This document shows positions 23,772 through 29,738 of a DNA stretch of 29,738 nt, one piece after another; positions within the stretch are counted from its first letter, which is position 1; each line of letters begins with the position of its first letter. Origin of the DNA: Ichthyophthirius multifiliis (taxonomy: Eukaryota > Ciliophora > Oligohymenophorea > Hymenostomatida). The notes under the pieces were generated by a model. The model did not search any database and was not told the DNA's origin. It saw only the letters and a program-made list of their open reading frames with translations. A program made the translations under genes and the position numbers. Location of the stretch: NCBI RefSeq assembly GCF_000220395.1, contig NW_004085935.1, positions 1 to 29,738 on the forward strand, in the 5' to 3' direction.

Positions 23772-25500
23772 TCATTATTAAATATTATTTTATTATTAGT
23801 TTTAAGCAGAATTTACTATTTCGCTATTTTATATAAACTAATATTTTTTAGATGGTGATAGTTGTTCCCCTTTAATAATTTTTATATGACAATTACTGCA
23901 TTTTTTGCTCAATTATAATTCTTAATAAATATTTATATATAAAATTTTTTAAAAAATAAATAACTATAAATATAATATATATGTATATATCTTTATATCT
24001 GATTTTTTATTATTTTACGTAATTCGGATATTTATTTATTTAAAGAAGAAATAAGTTAGTTTTATTCACTTATTACAGAATCCTTACTTAATAAAGCTAT
24101 ATTTAAATTTTTTAATTCGCATTAATCTTCTACGATATACTAGACTTAATTTTTTTTTATATCCAAAAAGTTTTATTTTTAAACTGATATACCCATTTCT
24201 TCTATTTGTTATTTATAAAGAAGCACTTATTTTTTATATAATTTTTTTTTTCTTTATAATGTTCTACAAGTTGCTCTTTTTCTAAAATGTTCTACTTTAA
24301 ACTAATAAATTATTACTAAAATTAACTTTCTGAATCTATTTTTATCTAAAGCAAATTCGAAGATTCTTCTAACAAACCTATTTTTGCTTAACATTCGGAT
24401 AATTATTTTTTCAGATCTATATTTTATTCGTAATAAGTTTTTATTTTATATTCTAATTCCGCATTATTTTGATTTTAGACCAATATAAGATTCTAAAGTC
24501 CGTTTTTTTATTCGACTAAAATATCTATTTTTTGCACAAAGTTTTAAATTTATTTTTCGAGGTTTTCATTTTCTTAAATTTTTAATAAAAGCTTATTTTT
24601 TTCCTCATAAATAATATTTTTTTCATTTAAAATTTCTTCTTTTTCCCTTTACAAAATCTTAATTTTCTCCTCCAAATTTTACACAGAATTCACTTTTTCC
24701 TTTTATAAAACCTCCGTTTAAATTTCGAAATTTTTCAATTTCTAAATTAAATTTTATACCTCTTTTTCCAAAAAAACCTTCTCCTAAAATACTTCATCTA
24801 ATTTTTTTTAAACTTCCTCTTTTTTTTCTTTATTTTCAATATATACTTTCTTTGATTTCTTGCTAATTTAAGGTAAAACTATAGCTTTTTCGGTAATAAT
24901 AGGTTCTCTATTAGAGTTTTATTGCATACTTATAGACTATTAATTCTAAATAATTTGTTAAAACTAAGAATAAACATCATTTTACATCTCTTAGTAACTC
25001 TCAATTTAAATTTAGTGTTCATTTTTTAATTATAATAGGCTTTTTTGGTGACTCTCTTTTATATTCTTGACCTATATTTCATAGTTTTATTAATTCTCTT
25101 CTATTTTTAATTAACTTAGGGACAATTCGGATTCTAAGTCTTCTATTTTTAACTTCAATAAATTAATTTCAGAAATGAATTATTGTTTTTCGAATAAAAA
25201 ATTATTATTAATATTCTAAATTTCATTGTTATTATTTTCTTATTTTTAAAAAATCTAATCATTTTCTTAAATTAACGCCTATTCATTCATTTTAAATTTA
25301 TATTTAGGATTTTAAGTGGATTAATAATTCCTATATTATGAGTTTTTTTATTATTCGCAATTTTAGACATTATTACAAGATGTACAATATGGTTGATTAT
25401 GGACTCCGCAACATACATTTTCGTATATAATATATTTTCGAGGATTTTCTTAAGTTATTATTTTTGATAAGCTTTATTTGTACTAATGTATGTGCACTAT

Positions 25501-25542
<42 letters not shown>

Positions 25543-25710
25543 TTTTATAATTAGTTTTTATATATATTTGATACTTTTTTCTTAGTTTTTTAGATTCATT
25601 TATTAATGGCTTTATGAATATATATTAGTTTAATTGTTCGTGTTATTTAAATTTTAAAGAATTTGTTAATTATTTTAATTTTTAGGAACTTAATATTGTT
25701 GGGTTGTCAT
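23772..25710 (-). CDS. Coiled-coil protein with Cys-rich N-terminus and C-terminal CxxC
   Basis: I do not recognise a family. Three exons (25710-25575, 25496-24019, 23920-23772; introns 78 and 98 nt) give about 587 residues. The first ~45 residues are Gln/Asn-rich. Residues 74-92 hold a cysteine cluster (VCCGVHNQPYCTSCNNVQNC) of the CC-x2-H...C-x2-C...C kind that could bind zinc. From ~130 to ~540 runs a long heptad-like coiled coil rich in Glu, Lys, Leu and Gln (e.g. LEEKIKILQREKEEILNEK). The end carries KKCSNCHIKIIKGEQ, another CxxC, followed by a Gln/Asn tail. Exon 2 needs one extra A in the 10-A run at 24242-24251 to stay in frame: the coiled coil continues cleanly in the shifted frame (LLYKQQIEEMGISVQ). 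All phases then agree. A structural or scaffold role is plausible, but this is inference. Confidence 0.75.
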
Positions 25711-25861
25711 ATTTTTTTGATTATATAACTTATTTTTAGAAATTAATAATATAAATAATTCTATATAATTTAAAAAATAATTAAAATATAAATTAGTAAA
25801 ATATATAATTGTTAAATATGAAAATATTTTTTTTATTGACAATTTTTTTTATATTTTTAAT

Positions 25862-26478
25862 TCATTGGAAACTATTTAACTATTAATTAAGTTAGATTTC
25901 AGTTTTTATTAATTTTATAGTCTCCTTTGAAAGAATATTTTCTAAATATTTAATTGCCTATAAAGGATTTAATTAATCATAAATATCACTTTGATTTTTA
26001 AGAAAATCTTAATTGTTTCCTTAACCAATATTACATTAGACTAAATTTTATTATTTTTAGCTAAAATCATTAGATAAAAATGGATTTATATATAAAGATT
26101 GTTAAAACTATTATAATTATTATTATTATTATAAAAGTTGTAATTCATCTTATTTTTATAATTAATTATATAATTATTATTAATCATGCTTTTATATTTA
26201 ATTATATAATTAAGAATCTTATTTTTATAATTAACTTTATAATTGTTAGTCTTATTTTGATAATTATGTAATAATTGTTTATTATTAGTCATACTTTTAC
26301 AATTTATTATTATATAATTATTATTCTTATTTTGATAATTGATTGAATAATTATTAGTCATTTTTTTAGATTTAATTATATATTTCCTATTTTTTATCTT
26401 ATTTTTAAATTTAACAGTATAATTATTAATCCTATTTTTATAATTAATTAAATATCTGATAATCTTATTATTTTTAAA

Positions 26479-26540
<62 letters not shown>

Positions 26541-27792
26541 GTTTTATTATAATTAACTGCAAATATATTATTATTAATCATTTTCTAAAATTTTACAGGA
26601 TAATACAAATTCTCAATATTTAATTTTCTAATATGTTTTGATTATTATTTGAATTTATTAAGCTTTTATCAATATTAATTAATTACTATTATTATTAAAG
26701 AATATAATTACTTATATCATTTTTAGTTTATTATTTAAGTTAATTTAAAAGCATACTACTATTATTATTTCCTAAAAAGAATTGATTTTATTATTATTAT
26801 TAATTATTAAGATTTATATTTTCTTAATTATTATCAAATAAACTATCGAAATTTATTAAAGTCTCTACATTATTATTAATATTTTTATTTAAATTTTCAT
26901 CGAAATTATTATTTCCTAAACTTGTAATTGTTGATTTATTTGATATATTAGTACCCATAATCTAAACATTTTTTTAAATGTCTTCAAATAAACTTAATGT
27001 ACGTATGTTATTATTATTATAATTAATATTTTTTTTACAAGGCGAGCTAAAATTAGCATCTTATAGCAATTTATATGTCTTAATATCCCCTTATTATACA
27101 GTTTATGCTTAAAAATTTTTTTTTTTTGTCATATTCTCTATTTATATCTTTACTTTTTCCCTATAGACCCTCTTAATATGGGAATGGAATCTGTTTTTCA
27201 CCATATTCTCGCTTCTACCTTCCAAAATTTAGGAAATAGCTGACCATTTAGGTCCACTTTCATTATAAATTTCTAGAATTTTAAGATCTTCTTCAATAGT
27301 CCACTTTTTATCTTTCTATATATTTGGATTGAGAATATTTTTATATCTTTCTCTAATTTACTTTCCATTTTTATTAATAAAACTCTTAGAGATAAGTTTC
27401 CAATTTTCTCCATTTTCAAAGACTAGTTTTTTTATTAAATTATCCTCTTCTTTAGTCCACTAGTATCTTTTTTTAGTATTAGAAAGTCTCCTATATCTCT
27501 AAGAACACTAAGAAATATTCCTATTGGGGATATATTTAACGATTTCTTCCCAATTCCCATTAAAATGAAAATACATTTTTTTTAATAAATCATCTTCTTC
27601 TTAACTCCAGACTTTTATTATTCTTTTCCTTTTTTTTTAATTTATTTAAGATTTTTTTAATAGTAATTCTTATTCTTAATCATATTAATTATTTGTATAT
27701 TATATTAAAACTTTTGGACATGTTTCTAAAAAATTTTCATATCCATTTTGGAAATCTAGAGTATGTTTATATAAAGGTTCTATATTTTCCAT
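25862..27792 (-). CDS. Three-repeat MYB transcription factor with Gln-rich hendecad tail
   Basis: ATG (27792-27790) opens a frame of 404 residues to a TGA at 26580-26578. Three MYB repeats lie at ~62-102 (W62, W80; the third aromatic is Tyr99), 111-153 (W111, W130, Tyr149) and 163-207 (W163, W182, Phe201). The third has the recognition-helix signature GRSENMVKNRFHSHIKR of R3 repeats, so this is a 3R-MYB-type nuclear DNA-binding protein. An Asn-rich region follows. The coding signal then continues in other frames: an Asn/Gln stretch up to about 26540, the (ATT)20 tract, an 11-residue Gln-rich coiled-coil repeat, and a non-repetitive tail (NPFLSNDFSQKQQN...) ending at TGA 25864-25862. Linking these parts needs a one-base shift or a 22-nt GT...AG intron near 26600, and another one-base shift near 26475. 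A separate downstream gene is the alternative. The MYB part is secure; the tail link is inferred. Confidence 0.8.
26140..26475 (-). repeat. 33-nt minisatellite encoding an 11-residue Gln-rich repeat
   Basis: About nine degenerate copies of a 33-base unit (some 36-39) lie in direct tandem. In the frame that ends at TGA 25864 each unit reads roughly KQDQQLYNQLQ, e.g. KNDQQLFNQLS, KQDQQLQSQLQ and KQDSQLYNQIQ. The Leu/Ile spacing and acidic/polar positions fit a hendecad coiled coil. Most Gln are TAA codons. The phase was checked: 26462 lies exactly 200 codons from the stop. Confidence 0.8.
26480..26539. repeat. (ATT)20 microsatellite
   Basis: Twenty perfect ATT units on the plus strand. On the minus strand it reads as poly-Gln (TAA), poly-Asn (AAT) or poly-Ile (ATA) depending on frame. 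In the MYB gene it probably encodes Gln or Asn. A tract like this is likely to vary in length between isolates and to be hard to assemble. Confidence 0.95.
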
Positions 27793-27919
27793 TTGTTTAT
27801 TATTTCTTTTTATTTAAAATATAAATAAATATTCCTTATAATTAAATTTAATTAAATTATAATTATATAAAAAAAGTAATAAACAATTAAATTTTGTATA
27901 TATATTATAAATACAATTC

Positions 27920-27952
<33 letters not shown>

Positions 27953-28936
27953 ATATTTTCTATGTATATTATATTATTGATTTTTATAAAATTTTTATAT
28001 ATATAAAATTATAATAATTATTATTTTATAATTAATTAGTTTACATTATATTAATTTTTAGTATTTTTAATTTTTATTAGCTTCTTTTTATTTTTTACTC
28101 TTGTTTTCTCTTCTTTTTTTTGTATAAAAAAAAAAATCTTATCTTTTAATAAAAAATATTTTATAAATTTTTGATTTACGTTTGTTTATTTTTTTTTCTT
28201 TATAAAAAATAAGAAATAAATTATTTATTCGTTATTTCATATAAAAGATATATATATATATATATATAGATATAATTAAATATATATCTATATAATTATT
28301 ATTGTTATATATAATTCTACATAATCCAAAATATTTCATTTATAGCATTTAATGCGAAATTTTGATAAACATATATATAATTATATTTTGAAAAAAAATA
28401 TACTTTTAATTTAAAAATATACACATATAATATATAATAATGATTGAAAAATCCTATTTAAAATAATGATAATATATATTCTTTTTTAAGTTAATATAAA
28501 TAATTTTTTTAAATAAAAAACATAATTATATAACAAAAAAATAATAATCATAATGATAATATAACGCCTTTTAAAGTAGAAAAAAAAATATTTAAAAAAT
28601 ATATAATACTTATATAATTAATTTATAATATTTAATTTTAAAAATGATAAATAAAACATTTAAAAAAATATCTTGTAAAATTATATATTTTTAATAAAAA
28701 TATATAATTAAATTTTTTTTTACTGCTGATTTTCAATAATTAAATTGCAGATATAAATGTAATATATTTATACCTTTATATTAAATATTATAATATTATA
28801 TCAAAATATTTTAAATTTATATTTTTAAGTTATATTTCTAATATTTTTTATATTTAATTATGAATAATATTTAAATAAAAATAATATTATATTATTATTA
28901 TTATATTTATATAAATATTTATAAAATAAAAAAAAA

Positions 28937-28967
<31 letters not shown>

Positions 28968-29738
28968 TTTTTAAATATTAAAGCTGAAATATTTAAAATA
29001 AATTTATATATATATATAAATTACTTTTTTATATTTTTATTTTATTTTCTTACTTTAATTTTTTTTAAAAAATACATTCTAAATAAAAAAAATTCCATAG
29101 TTATTTTGTCTTTTTTCAATTTATTTATTTAAAAATATTATAGAAATAATAAAAATAAAAAATTTAAAAAATAAAATTTATATTAATGTTATGTATTTTA
29201 AAATTATCGAAAATTAATTCATAATTTTCTATAATTTTTTTTTTTAAATAATAAAATTATAATATTTATATTTTAACAACAAAATAAAAATTATATATTG
29301 TTTTTTATAAAAATAATACTATTCTATATAATTATAATCTAACATTTCAAATATAAATTATTTAAAATACTCTTTTTAATTTAAAATTAAGCATAAATAT
29401 ATTATAAATTATTTATATTTACTATAAAATGATTATATGATTTTAACTAAAACCTTTATTAATATTATGTCTTTTTATAAAATAATATCTTTTTCTTTTT
29501 TTAAAAAAAATTATAATACATAATATTATTAATAAATTAGAGAAATATTATACTACTAGTATTTTAAAACGCAACAGTTTATGAATATCAAAGATCATTT
29601 AAATAAAAATTTTAAAATAATTTTAAAATAAATGCTATCTATTTATATTGTAAAATAAATAACAATAAAAGAATAAATTTTCATACAATTTTTTTATATA
29701 TATGAAGGATAATTTGTATTTTTAAAATTTTATTTTTA
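27793..29738. other. AT-rich region to the window edge
   Basis: The last 1.95 kb upstream of the MYB gene holds no supportable gene on either strand, no RNA gene and no telomere. A poly-T run directly followed by a poly-A run at about 27919-27950 could form a hairpin. Short TA arrays lie at about 28250-28268 and 28951-28968. The MYB promoter should lie within the first part. Confidence 0.6.

Noticed and set aside
26080-26271. Plus-strand Ile/Asn repeat frame
   Set aside because: It is antisense to the Gln-rich repeat and simply reflects the minisatellite.
27919-27950. Poly-T followed by poly-A palindrome as a possible terminator or inverted repeat element
   Set aside because: Eukaryotic nuclear DNA of this composition forms such tracts by chance; no flanking structure supports an element.

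Overview
The window is one end of a ciliate macronuclear chromosome. It opens with fifteen CCCCAA telomere units, the DNA is extremely AT-rich, and every gene reads only if TAA and TAG encode glutamine and TGA is the sole stop. CCCCAA telomeres with this code point to an oligohymenophorean, either Tetrahymena or a relative. The very high AT content makes Ichthyophthirius multifiliis my best guess, by inference only. There is no telomere at the right edge, so the sequence is cut there.

Layout from the telomere inward: S-adenosylhomocysteinase (minus, 861-2294); a HECT ubiquitin ligase of UBE3C type (plus, 2859-5675); a small split gene of unknown function (minus, 6356-6851); about 2 kb of AT-rich DNA with one weak small ORF; an eight-exon membrane adenylyl cyclase with a voltage-sensor-like N-terminus (minus, 8938-12848); a helical protein starting MGCC, probably lipid-anchored (minus, 13083-15271); a nine-exon PH-domain protein kinase (plus, 16757-19083); a cytochrome P450 remnant (minus, 19424-19806); two tandem amino-acid transporters (plus, 20187-21731 and 22144-23676); a coiled-coil protein with cysteine clusters at both ends (minus, 23772-25710); and a three-repeat MYB factor followed by a Gln-rich 11-residue repeat (minus, 25862-27792). 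The last 1.9 kb holds nothing I can support.

Exon phases were checked by arithmetic for each split gene. All agree for the cyclase, the kinase and the small split gene. Three minus-strand genes do not close in one frame: the MGCC gene breaks at an 11-T run (or has a 20-nt intron), the coiled-coil gene breaks at a 10-A run, and the MYB gene changes frame twice around an (ATT)20 microsatellite. Homopolymer undercalls in the assembly explain the first two best.

The genes do not form an obvious pathway. They are a typical scatter of ciliate housekeeping and signalling genes. The cyclase, the PH-kinase and the MGCC protein would all act at membranes. No CRISPR, rRNA, tRNA or virus-like element was seen.
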